Source of the DNA: Hepatocystis sp. ex Piliocolobus tephrosceles
Lineage: Eukaryota > Apicomplexa > Aconoidasida > Haemosporida > Plasmodiidae
DNA length: 11,852 nucleotides
NCBI GenBank assembly: GCA_902459845.2
Contig: CABPSV020000635.1
Coordinates: forward strand, 1 to 11,852
Reading direction: 5' to 3'
The position numbers and the translations under genes were made by a program. The notes under the pieces are model-generated. The model was not told the origin of the DNA and did no database searches. It worked only from the letters and a program-made list of their open reading frames with translations. Every line of letters starts with the position of its first letter. The stretch's first letter is position 1. Shown here in pieces: positions 1 through 8,398 of the stretch.

Positions 1-48
1 ATAATTAAAAAAAATGAAAAAAAAAAAAATGAAAAAAAAAAAAAAAAT

Positions 49-184
49 TAAAAAAGTAAAAAAATGAAAAAGTAAAAAAATGAAAAAGTAAAAAAGTGAA
101 AAAGTAAAAAAGTGAAAAAGTAAAAAAGTGAAAAAGTAAAAAAGTGAAAACGTAAAAAAGTGAAAACGTAAAAAAGTGAACAAG
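49..184. repeat. 16-bp minisatellite, about 8 copies
   Basis: The TGAAAA anchor recurs exactly every 16 bp, with its T at 65, 81, 97, 113, 129, 145, 161 and 177. The unit is roughly AGTGAAAAAGTAAAAA. The first two copies read ATG where later ones read GTG, and the last copies carry AACGT instead of AAAGT. The minus strand is open through it as a Phe-rich frame, but this is only because the repeat lacks stop codons; I do not call it coding. Confidence 0.9.
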
Positions 185-250
185 AGAAAAAATATATCAT
201 GTTTAAAACAAAGCATTTGTTAACCACAGGCAAAAAGTTTTAATAAATAA

Positions 251-254
<4 letters not shown>

Positions 255-295
<41 letters not shown>
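255..295. repeat. (AT)n microsatellite, 41 bp
   Basis: An uninterrupted alternating A/T run in the DNA upstream of the WBP11-type gene. It is the longest pure dinucleotide run in the window. Confidence 0.95.
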
Positions 296-297
<2 letters not shown>

Positions 298-868
298 CAA
301 GATGAGTTTCCCCTAAAGGTTTTTTTCTTATACCTTACAAATTAAATACAATAATATATTTTTATTTTTTTCACTTTTACTTTTTTGCAATAGAAATGAT
401 TTCATAACATTTTTTTTTTTTTTTTTTCCCTTCTCATAACAATAACAATAATAAATTAAAAGAAAAAAAAAAATCTGCTAACTATAAAATAGTTTAACAA
501 TAGAATTTTTATTAAAAAACATTTTTAAATTTTATTTGTTGTTGTATGAAGAGCATTAAATATATGTACAGAGACATATATTTATATTTGTGTTACTAAT
601 TTCATGCTTTGTAATAATATATTTTTTAAAATATATTAATTATTTATATGCATAGTTTTTTTTTTTTTTTTTTTTTTTTTATGACACACATACTTTTTTC
701 CGATATAAGTTAATTTAAGGACAACAGAAAAATAAATATATATTTTGAAAAATCAAACATATGAAAAAATAAATAATAAATAATAAAGATAAAGTTAAAA
801 TATAAAAAGAAGATATAAACACAAAAAAAAAAAAAAAAAAAAAAAAGGACATTGTTTACACAAACAAG
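296..868 (+). promoter_or_regulatory. Upstream region and 5' leader of the WBP11-type gene
   Basis: No gene is visible here. The stretch holds several homopolymer tracts: T-runs near 411-427 and 659-680, and an A-run at about 823-846. The A-run lies just 5' of a short mixed leader and the ATG at 869. Poly(dA:dT) tracts of this kind are typical of Plasmodium promoters and leaders. No core promoter element or transcription start can be placed from sequence alone. Confidence 0.5.
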
Positions 869-2995
869 ATGAAGTTTATCAAGTTAGCAAAAAACTTATT
901 GAAAAAAGGTAAAACTCCAATTGATACGTACCGAAAAAAAGAAAAAAAAAAAGAAAGAAAAAAAAAAAAGAAAGAAAAAAATGAACAACTAGAAGAACTT
1001 GTAAGTAAAAAGAATCCTTATGTAGTTAAAGAAAAATTAGATAATCTTCGAAAAAAAGAAAAACAAGGAAAACTTTTACCATTAGAAAAACAAAAATTAA
1101 AACATTATGAAAATTTATGGAATTTAATAAAAGAAAAAGTAAAAAACAAAAGTTATGTTTACAATGACAATGGTACCATATATAATATAAATGATGACAC
1201 AGAGGACAAAAACAAAAGAGGAAATTTAAGTTATGCACTTGATCATATTTTAAATAATAAACAAAATAATAATTCGGAAGTATCACTACATAATTCTTAT
1301 GCAGATACAGATGAAAGTATAAGTAAATGTACAAATACAAGTATAGACACCGATGCAGGTACAGATACAAATACAGATACATATACAGATACATATACAG
1401 ATACATATACAGATACATATACAGATACAAATACAAATACAAATACAAATACAAATACAAATACAAATACAAATACAAATACATATACAAATACAGATAC
1501 AAATAAAGATAAAGATACAGATACATGTGCGGGTACAAATAAAGATATCGATAACGATACTGATGATACTGATTTTTTTTTGGAATCCTTACCTTCCTTA
1601 CCTAATGGATTACCAAAGGAATGCATAGAACGTCTGACAAATTCGTTTGGTGATAATATATTAAATTCTAATTATAATACAAATATATATAACAATTATA
1701 ATTTACCTTACTCACATATTAATACATATAATAATGGAGCTTATATGGATAAACAATATTTATACAACTATTATGTATACAATAAATATTATGGTACTTA
1801 TAACAACATTAATAATACTACGAGTAATGATCAAGGTAAAGTAGATACTACTACTAATATAACTGATATAACTGATAATAATAATATTACTAATATTAAT
1901 GATAACAATAATAAAAATATTGACATTACACACGATATAAATAAAAATAATGTCTCTGAAGATATTATAAAAAAAGATATTAATACAAATAACAACAATA
2001 TATGTACGAATAATGACAACATTGATAAGATCAACAATAATGATAAAAATATAACACAAGAATCGACTATAAATATAAATAATACTAATAGTAACGATAA
2101 AAACAGTAGTAATATTAGTAGTAATTCGAATAATTATTTTAACAATTATAACAATAAATATATGTTATATATGAATAATTATTTAAAATCAAATGAAAAT
2201 AATAATAATAATATAAATAAAATGGCTAACTATCCTATGAATTACTACTATTATAATTATTCTAATTATAAAAATTTAAACAACAATACTAATAATAGTG
2301 AAAATTATTTTACACATCAGAATAACTACTATATGAACTCTGTTGGTACTAATCCTATCGGTACTAATCCTATCGGTACTAATCCTATCGGTACTAATCC
2401 TATCGATACTAATCCTATAGGTACTACCCCTGTTGGTACTAACTTTATAAACAATCCCAGCTATGTTATGAATAATATAAACAATGTAAATACTTATAAT
2501 CCCAATACAAACAATTATTTACCGAATAAAGGAAAAAGACATTACAACAATAATCATAACACTATCGGTCGCAACAATAATACGATCGGATTTAACAACA
2601 ACAATAACAACAATAATGGTAAACTAAAAAACAATGGATACCCTTTAACGAAAAAGGCTCGAACGGAAAATGACATACATCATAACAATTATAACAATTA
2701 TAATAATAATAACATTTATAATAATAATAATAATAATAATTCGAAACATAATGAGTACTTAAAAAATTTAAATACACATGAACAAAATGAAAATAAAAGG
2801 CATATGTGTATAAATGGAAAAAAGGAACAAACAGAAAAAAATACTCAACAATATTTTGTACCTATTAATTTAAGACTAAAAAATAAATTGAATGACACTT
2901 GTGAAACAAAAATTAATGTACTCGATAAGGAAAATAAAAGTGGTAATATAGAGATGGAATTTAATAAATTCATTAAAGAAGTAGATTTAAATTAA
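869..2995 (+). CDS. WW domain-binding protein 11 (WBP11)-type pre-mRNA splicing factor, Asn-rich
   Basis: Single exon, 708 residues, intact. Residues about 14-90 match the WBP11 N-terminal domain: a Thr-Pro-Ile-Asp-x-Tyr-Arg-Lys entry (human has Asn-Pro-Thr-Asp), a Lys/Glu-rich basic helix, a Lys-Lys-Asn-Pro segment and a charged coiled-coil-like stretch. The C terminus keeps FVPxxLRxK at 663-670 (FVPTALRVRR in human WBP11) and FNKFIKEVD at 698-706, like the human tail YEAFMKEMEGL. WBP11 is a nuclear spliceosome-associated protein that in animals binds WW domains (PQBP1/Npw38) through proline-rich tracts. Here the middle, residues about 150-655, is low complexity: Thr/Asp/Tyr/Asn repeats (155-221), a Leu-Pro-containing patch (241-249), Asn-rich sequence and Gly-Thr-Asn-Pro-Ile repeats (about 492-525). 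No PPxY or polyproline tract is present. The ATG follows an A-rich leader. Identity rests on both conserved ends; splicing function is inferred from the family. Confidence 0.85.
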   Translation: MKFIKLAKNLLKKGKTPIDTYRKKEKKKERKKKKKEKNEQLEELVSKKNPYVVKEKLDNLRKKEKQGKLLPLEKQKLKHYENLWNLIKEKVKNKSYVYNDNGTIYNINDDTEDKNKRGNLSYALDHILNNKQNNNSEVSLHNSYADTDESISKCTNTSIDTDAGTDTNTDTYTDTYTDTYTDTYTDTNTNTNTNTNTNTNTNTNTYTNTDTNKDKDTDTCAGTNKDIDNDTDDTDFFLESLPSLPNGLPKECIERLTNSFGDNILNSNYNTNIYNNYNLPYSHINTYNNGAYMDKQYLYNYYVYNKYYGTYNNINNTTSNDQGKVDTTTNITDITDNNNITNINDNNNKNIDITHDINKNNVSEDIIKKDINTNNNNICTNNDNIDKINNNDKNITQESTININNTNSNDKNSSNISSNSNNYFNNYNNKYMLYMNNYLKSNENNNNNINKMANYPMNYYYYNYSNYKNLNNNTNNSENYFTHQNNYYMNSVGTNPIGTNPIGTNPIGTNPIDTNPIGTTPVGTNFINNPSYVMNNINNVNTYNPNTNNYLPNKGKRHYNNNHNTIGRNNNTIGFNNNNNNNNGKLKNNGYPLTKKARTENDIHHNNYNNYNNNNIYNNNNNNNSKHNEYLKNLNTHEQNENKRHMCINGKKEQTEKNTQQYFVPINLRLKNKLNDTCETKINVLDKENKSGNIEMEFNKFIKEVDLN
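1345..1520 (+). repeat. In-gene ACAxAT hexamer/12-mer repeat encoding Thr-Asp/Tyr/Asn runs
   Basis: Inside the WBP11-type gene the bases alternate as ACAGATACATAT (12 bp, about four copies), followed by a longer run of ACAAAT hexamers. This gives (Thr-Asp-Thr-Tyr)n and then (Thr-Asn)n. No frame of the array contains a stop on either strand. That explains the overlapping open frames at 1026-1538 (-), 1297-1626 (-) and 1353-1628 (+), which are shadows. Confidence 0.9.
2341..2445 (+). repeat. In-gene 15-bp repeat encoding Gly-Thr-Asn-Pro-Ile
   Basis: Seven tandem units of GGTACTAATCCTATC and close variants lie near residue 492-525 of the WBP11-type protein. The first units are identical at nucleotide level. 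Later ones change single bases (GATACT, ACTACCCCTGTT), giving Asp-Thr-Asn-Pro-Ile and Gly-Thr-Thr-Pro-Val. Confidence 0.9.
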
Positions 2996-3494
2996 ATTGA
3001 CTCTTTTTTTTTTTTTGGCTCTTTCATTTTTATAAATATATATTTTGGCTTCGCTTCACATATCATTTTTCTTTGCTTATTTATTTTTTTATTTTTTTAT
3101 TTTTTTATTTTTTTATTTATTTTTTTATTTTTTTATCTAATTTTTTTTGTTTTTGTTTTTGTTATAGTATTTGTTCCTTTTTTAACCCGACGTGTATATA
3201 TATATATATATACATACCAATTAGAATGACATATATATATATATGTCTATTTGAATATGATGCTATTATAATAATGTGCTAATATATACATACATAAAAA
3301 TATACGTAGTCGTATACATATATATCTCTATAGCTATGTATCTACTTATTTATAATTTTTTGATGTTTTTAAATAAATAATTAATTGAAAAATATTATGT
3401 TTTTTTGTTAATAAAAAAAAAAAAAAATATAGCAAATAAACAAACAGAGTAGCAAAAAGATTAACAAGTAAATAAACAAATTAACTACAATTAG
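2996..3494. other. Tail-to-tail intergenic region
   Basis: This 499-bp stretch separates the stop codons of two converging genes, the WBP11-type gene on + and the membrane protein gene on -. It contains T-rich DNA (about 3000-3180, with ATTTTTTT-like units), short TA runs near 3196-3245, and an A-run near 3412-3427. It should hold both 3' UTRs. The 69-codon frame at 3073-3282 is Phe/Ile/Tyr-rich and has no coding character. Confidence 0.7.
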
Positions 3495-5792
3495 TTATAT
3501 TTTTATTTTATCTAAACAATAAATAAGGAGTAAATTTAGTGCAATTCCTGGAAAAAAATTTGTAGCCTATAAATAAAAAATTGATTAAAAAATACGAAAA
3601 TCAGTTTTATAAAATGATCTAAATATATATATATATATATATCATTATTATTATAGTATTACCAATAGAGCACATGTGACTATCAAATCAATAATCATCA
3701 ATATTACTATAACACATTTTAAACCCTCTACATAAAGTAAAAAAAAAGAAAAAAATAACAATGTAATAATGCGGTGAAAAAGTTCTCTTTTCCTTTTCTT
3801 TTAAAAAAAAAAAAAAAATAACAATGCTACATTTTTACAGTGAATATATATATATTTATATTTTTTTTTTTTTTTTTCTACTGTTGCTCCTGTTAAACAA
3901 AATATAAGGTATCCAAAAAAAAGAGGTTTTGCTTGATAAATAGTTTAGTGGCATTTCTGAAAAAAAAAAAAAATAAATAAAATGGTTTTTAAAATAATTA
4001 TAAAAATATGTACTATTGGATTTTTCGTTATTTTTATTTATTTTTTTTTTTTTTTTTAAATTATAGAGTGCTACTTGAAAATGTGTTAAACTGGTATAAA
4101 GAAAGGTTGCTTTTAAACTCGTTGCTGAATAAAAAAAAAAAAAAAAAAGAAAAAATAAAAGAAAAAAGAGATTATAAAATGTGCTAATTTAAAATAATTT
4201 TTTTATTTTTTATAGCCAAATTATGAATGTATAATGAAATATAAAAACATACAAGCGGTGATATATATCTGTATAAGTATGTGCATATATGTGTTTTCTT
4301 ATGTTACCGTAACATAAACATAACATTTGTGTCAAATATTTTATAAAACTTTAAACCTTTTGAAAATGCAAAAGGTAGATAACCGTTGACAAAATAATAT
4401 GCAGCTATCCAAACTACTTTCACAAATGTGCTCGCCTGAAAAAAAAAAAAAAAAAAAGTAAATAAATGTGCACACATATATAAAACAAAATTGGACAATA
4501 GGAAATTTTAAAAAGAATAATAAAAGACTTATGCAACTGTAAAAAGTTAAAACGTTCCGATTGATGACAAACTGCATACTATTTTTATATAGTTTTACTT
4601 AAGTCATAAACCGTAAACATATTTTCTTTATCACTATTATTTCTTCATTTTTTTTTTTTTTTTTTGTTCATTTATTTTATTTTATTTTTTTTTTTAAATT
4701 ATACCTCAAAATTAGCTATTATTTGTCTTAAAAACAAAATAAAATATATAAGAATAGCAACTAACACTTTAAGTTCATAAAAATCCCCACTATACAATAT
4801 AAATTTTATAAAATATAATACAGCAACATAAAACCTTAATTCAGTGCCATGATAACCATGTAAACTTCTGTCATTATATTGATATGCACTTAAATACGGA
4901 TTAGTTATATAAAAAAATGGTAAAAATAAAAATGAAAATATATCTTCACCACAATGATTATAATTTTTTTTTAAAAAATATTTTAAAAAATAAACTAATA
5001 CAAATCCTGATAGTATAGAATTTAACAATACATTACTTACATAGCTAACCTAAGGAAACAAACACAAAAAAATGGAAATGTATTTATAATATTGTACATA
5101 TGTATATAAAAGAAAAAAAAAAAAAAAAAGACAAAAAAAAAATAATAATTTGTTTTATTCGTTATATGATATCATTTTATATACACTTTTTTATTTGTTC
5201 TAAAAAAAAAGTATCTACTACTCTTTTATTTTATTTTATTTATCTTATTTTTGTTTTGTTTTTTTTTTTTGTTTTAAATTACCCGATCTACATATTTCGC
5301 ATATAAAGAAAGTATTACATAAACAAAAACAAATATACACAGCGTTTCCAAAATATTAACATCGTTTAGAAAAAATATATGAAAAAAAAACTTAAAAGAA
5401 TATAAAAAATTAACTATATAATTTTCGCTAATACTATTTTTAAAAATAGCTTCAAAACTTAATTCTTTTAAATTTATATTCAAAATATTATTGTAATAAT
5501 CATAATTAACACAAAAAAGACGTTTAATATTTTTATAGTTTAATACATTGAGAACATAATAAGAAACTAAAAAAAATGATGAAAATATTAGAGCAAAGTA
5601 ATTTATATTTATAAAAATGTCTTTTATTTCATAAAAAAACATCTTTGTTTTTAATAAAAAACTTCTTATAACATGATATGCAGGGTTTTCAGTGCTTATA
5701 ATTATGTATAAACATATAAAAACTACACTAATAGTTATTGCAGGTTCCAGTAAATTCATGCTAACACTTTTATTATTAATTAAACTATCCAT
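3495..5792 (-). CDS. Multi-pass membrane protein of unknown function, seven exons, 414 aa
   Basis: Exons on the minus strand: 5792-5283, 5049-4705, 4435-4308, 4124-4075, 3956-3882, 3727-3663 and 3566-3495, summing to 1245 nt. The ATG at 5792 is the first after an in-frame TAA eight codons upstream. Donors are GTAATT, GTATAA, GTAACA, GTAGCA, GTAGAA and GTAATA; acceptors are mostly T-runs ending CAG or TAG, and every junction keeps the reading phase. The introns are 233, 269, 183, 118, 154 and 96 nt. About ten hydrophobic segments can be seen, near residues 17-34, 62-84, 127-143, 148-166, 176-196, 206-224, 241-257, 262-283, 288-308 and 375-410. Loops are Asn/Tyr/Lys-rich, and a short loop near 219-238 (NPYLSAYQYNDRSLHGYHG) is the most distinctive. 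I do not recognise the family and see no catalytic motif. Exons 1-3 are firm. Exons 4-7 are strongly suggested; without them the protein would stop at 328 residues. Confidence 0.8.
3623..3642. repeat. (AT)n microsatellite inside intron 6
   Basis: Pure alternating A/T run of 20 bp within the last intron (3567-3662) of the membrane protein gene. Confidence 0.9.
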
Positions 5793-6117
5793 ATTTTTAT
5801 TTTTTTTTTTTTTTTAAATATAGGAAAATGTAAATAATCAAATGAATTATATATATATGTACATATAAACTGAATAAATTTTTTTCTTAATTTATTATCA
5901 CTGGGATATTTTTTATAATATTACTTATGTTCATGCTATATCTTAAAAAAAAAAAAAAAATTAAATGAAGGAAAAAAAAAAAAAAACACAATTGAAATAA
6001 GAAAAGGCTGTTGATGTTCTCATAATTTTTGGTGGGAAGTTAACTATTTTATAAAAGGGAATGCGTTTTCAAATGAGAAATGGCTCATGTCATTTTGCTG
6101 AAAGCTCAATAAACTAG

Positions 6118-6119
<2 letters not shown>

Positions 6120-6144
<25 letters not shown>
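6120..6144. repeat. (TA)n microsatellite
   Basis: 25-bp alternating T/A run directly beside the 5998-6116 island. Confidence 0.9.
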
Positions 6145-6152
<8 letters not shown>

Positions 6153-6923
6153 GTAAAATATATGACTTGTGTTTTTTTCTTTTTTTTTTCTTTTTTTTTT
6201 CTTTTTTTTTTAATTTTTTTTTTAATTTTATGAATAGTGATTATTTTGCTTATATTTTCCTATTTTAATTTTTTTTTCACTCATGAATAATTAATCGACA
6301 ATACAATTAAAAACTATAGTAACTAATACATTATGAGCATAATCGTTATTGTGTCTGCTAGCTAAATGTAAACATATACATCATTATACATATATATGTG
6401 CTCTTTTTTTTTTTTCTTTTTTTTTTTTTAATTTACTAAAATTCAAAGAAATGGTATATAAACACATGTTATGCTTACAACTCCGTATTTTTAAGAAAAT
6501 AAAAACCAAACATTTATATGTTTGTATATAAGCACCTATGTACATATACGTATATTAATATACAACCTCATTGAAAAAAAAATATATACATATTTATGGC
6601 TGCATAAAAACACATTCAAATAGCAGCTGCTTAATTACATAACTCTATCACCTAAAAGCTATATATTGTTACTATTTTTTTATTTTTTTTATTTTTTTTT
6701 TTAATTAGCCTATAAAAAAGTTTATTCATATTTAAAGTTATACAATTTCCTTTTTAAATACAGCATAGTGTCGTATGTATGTTGGCATAAGTACTAATTT
6801 GTCAAATTCAAAAAAAAAAAAATAAATGTTTAAAAGCTATTTGTCATGTTAATAAATATATATAAAAAAACAGTAATTATTATGATACGCTTTATTAGTA
6901 TACCCATTTCAGCACATATGTAC

Positions 6924-6970
6924 ATATATATATATATATATATATAAGCGTGCGTGTATATATATATATA
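6924..6970. repeat. Interrupted (TA)n microsatellite
   Basis: Two TA runs, 6924-6946 and 6957-6970, separated by a GCGTGCG-containing interruption. CpG-rich bits are rare in this window. Confidence 0.9.
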
Positions 6971-7193
6971 CTATTTTATATGTGTTAGTTAGAGTACATG
7001 TCTAAATATATAAATATGTCTGCGTATTTATTCGTCCGTACATATATATATGTGAAAATATATTCTTCATTTGCCAACATTTTAAAAGTTTATTAAGTAC
7101 TAAATGGTGTAGTGTTAAAAAAAAAAAAAAAAAAAAAATAAATAAAATAGGAGGGATAACGACTAAAATAATAATTAAAATGGGGGAAATGGC

Positions 7194-7196
<3 letters not shown>

Positions 7197-7224
<28 letters not shown>
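7197..7224. repeat. (TA)n microsatellite
   Basis: 28-bp alternating T/A run in the presumed 3' flank of the ANP32-type gene. Confidence 0.9.
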
Positions 7225-7227
<3 letters not shown>

Positions 7228-7266
7228 CTTATGCAAAAACAAAAAAAAAATGTTTTAAATTTATAC

Positions 7267-7290
7267 ATATATATATATATATATATATAT
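7267..7290. repeat. (AT)n microsatellite
   Basis: 24-bp alternating A/T run, second of three TA runs downstream of the ANP32-type gene. Confidence 0.9.
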
Positions 7291-7469
7291 GAGTTAATCT
7301 CCTTTTTTTTTTTTGTTTTAAAAAAGAAAAAATAATAAAATGTGACATGCAGCAATTTATTTGATTGAGGGCTAAAAAAAGACATGTACAAAATAGTATA
7401 CGTGCCAATTGTTAATGTGGGGTACATGATATATAAATATTTTATTCCTTTTAAAAAGAAAAAATAGGA

Positions 7470-7472
<3 letters not shown>

Positions 7473-7498
<26 letters not shown>
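7473..7498. repeat. (AT)n microsatellite
   Basis: 26-bp alternating A/T run, closest of the three to the ANP32-type stop codon. Confidence 0.9.
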
Positions 7499-7501
<3 letters not shown>

Positions 7502-7513
7502 TCCTTTTTGCTT

Positions 7514-7538
7514 AAAAAAAAAAAAAAAAAAAAAAAAA
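7514..7538. repeat. A/T homopolymer just after the ANP32-type stop codon
   Basis: 25 A on the plus strand, which is a T-run beginning two bases after the minus-strand stop codon. Confidence 0.9.
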
Positions 7539-7540
7539 GT

Positions 7541-8374
7541 TTAGTCAATTTTTGCTTTTTTATGATCAGTTCCATTAGCATCATTATCTAAAGGAGCTTC
7601 TTTTCTTTTATTGGTTTTATCATCTTTATTTCCACCATCAGCTTCATTTAATTCAGAGTCTAAATCTACTTTGCTTAATTCTTCAAGTTCTTCTTCTTCT
7701 AAATCTTCATCAAGTTCATCATCATCATCTTCTTCTTCATTGTCATTTGGTACAAATTCCTCATCCTCTTCATCTTCTTCTTTAAAATCAGCTTCATAAA
7801 AATTTTTCAGAGTATTATCTTCTTCAAATTCTTCTTCTTCTTCTTCATCAGAACTTAAAACTTCAACACCTTCTTTATTATAACAATCAATTATTTTAAC
7901 ATTAGGTAAAAATTCAAATAATTCTTTTCTATAATTTGCATCTTCAGCAAATGGATTAAATTGTACACCTAATCTATTTAATTTTTTTAAGTTTTTTAAT
8001 TCTTCAAAATCTTTAATATTTTTAAAATGATTACCACCAATTTCTAAGGTACTAATATTAGGATAATGTTCAACAATATATTTTAATATGTCAACTGTAC
8101 TTAAGTGATTATCAGTTAATTCAAGTACTGTTAATGTTTCTATAGTTGGTAAATTTTCTAAACTTTGTATACCTGTTTGGTTTAAACATAATCTTTCTAT
8201 ATTCTTAAAATTTTTTAATAATTCATTATCTTCTGTTTTTATTGTACTAAATTTTTTACCATCTAAAATTAATTCAGTCAAATTTTCATAAACATCTTCA
8301 TTTGTTACTTCCTTTCCTTCAGTGACATTTTCTTTTTTCCATTTCTCAATTCTTTCTTTAATTGCTTTTTCCAT
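7541..8374 (-). CDS. Acidic leucine-rich nuclear phosphoprotein 32 (ANP32)-related protein
   Basis: Single exon, 277 residues, starting at the ATG directly after 24 A residues. Residues about 30-146 form leucine-rich repeats (LTELILDG, IERLCLNQTGI, LTVLELTDNHL, STLEIGGNHF, LNRLGVQFNPF). An LRR-capping segment of ANP32 type follows (NYRKELFEFLPNVKIIDCYN, about 147-166). Residues about 174-236 are an almost purely Glu/Asp tail, and the end is Lys-rich (TNKRKE and KKAKID), a likely nuclear localisation signal. This order and length match animal ANP32 proteins (about 250 aa), which are nuclear/cytoplasmic histone chaperones and inhibitors of protein phosphatase 2A and have RNA-export roles. Function here is inferred from the family; which ANP32 activity is retained cannot be read from sequence. 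The Ser-rich plus frame at 7611-7799 is the complement of the acidic tail. Confidence 0.93.
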   Translation of the reverse strand: MEKAIKERIEKWKKENVTEGKEVTNEDVYENLTELILDGKKFSTIKTEDNELLKNFKNIERLCLNQTGIQSLENLPTIETLTVLELTDNHLSTVDILKYIVEHYPNISTLEIGGNHFKNIKDFEELKNLKKLNRLGVQFNPFAEDANYRKELFEFLPNVKIIDCYNKEGVEVLSSDEEEEEEFEEDNTLKNFYEADFKEEDEEDEEFVPNDNEEEDDDDELDEDLEEEELEELSKVDLDSELNEADGGNKDDKTNKRKEAPLDNDANGTDHKKAKID

Positions 8375-8398
8375 TTTTTTTTTTTTTTTTTTTTTTTT
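8375..8398 (-). promoter_or_regulatory. 24-A tract abutting the ANP32-type start codon
   Basis: On the minus strand 24 consecutive A residues touch the ATG, so the immediate 5' leader is pure poly(A). A-rich start contexts are normal in Plasmodium; this is an extreme case. Confidence 0.7.

Larger units (their letters stand above)
5793..7540. other. Intergenic region between two minus-strand genes
   Basis: It holds the 3' UTR of the ANP32-type gene on its right and the promoter/5' leader of the membrane protein gene on its left. A 15-nt T-run (5801-5815) reads as an A-run just upstream of the 5792 start codon. The region contains five long (TA)n runs, T- or A-tracts near 6179-6223, 6404-6430 and 7117-7138, and a less A+T-rich island at about 5998-6116. 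The minus frame 7002-7427 runs through two microsatellites and a T-run and looks like untranslated DNA. No gene is called here; two weak candidates are given as findings. Confidence 0.6.

Noticed and set aside
48..233. 61-codon minus-strand frame, Phe-rich
   Set aside because: It is the translation of the 16-bp minisatellite; openness follows from the repeat lacking stops.
1026..1628. Three further frames inside the WBP11-type gene (two minus, one plus)
   Set aside because: They exist because the ACAxAT repeat is free of stops in all frames; only the 869-2995 frame has conserved motifs at both ends.
1760..2777. Minus-strand frames of 61-99 codons under the Asn-rich part of the WBP11-type gene
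   Set aside because: Antisense of AAT/AAC codons gives Ile/Val/Leu/Tyr-rich shadows with no independent features.
3982..4059. Plus-strand ATG with a signal-peptide-like hydrophobic frame, possibly continuing in another frame at 4068-4170
   Set aside because: It lies in intron 4 and over exon 4 of the minus-strand membrane protein gene, needs a frameshift in a T-run, and the minus-strand reading explains the complex bases better.
4341..4577. Minus frame overlapping exon 3 of the membrane protein gene in another phase
   Set aside because: Runs through the T-tract of intron 2; the exon 3 phase is fixed by the splice joins on both sides.
5100..5306. 68-codon plus-strand frame
   Set aside because: Lies over intron 1 of the minus-strand gene and is Lys/Phe/Ile low complexity.
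7002..7584. Minus frames of 141 and 70 codons downstream of the ANP32-type gene
   Set aside because: They cross (TA)n repeats and long T-runs and have no domain; most likely 3' untranslated DNA.
7611..7799. Ser-rich plus-strand frame
   Set aside because: Complement of the Glu/Asp codons of the ANP32 acidic tail.
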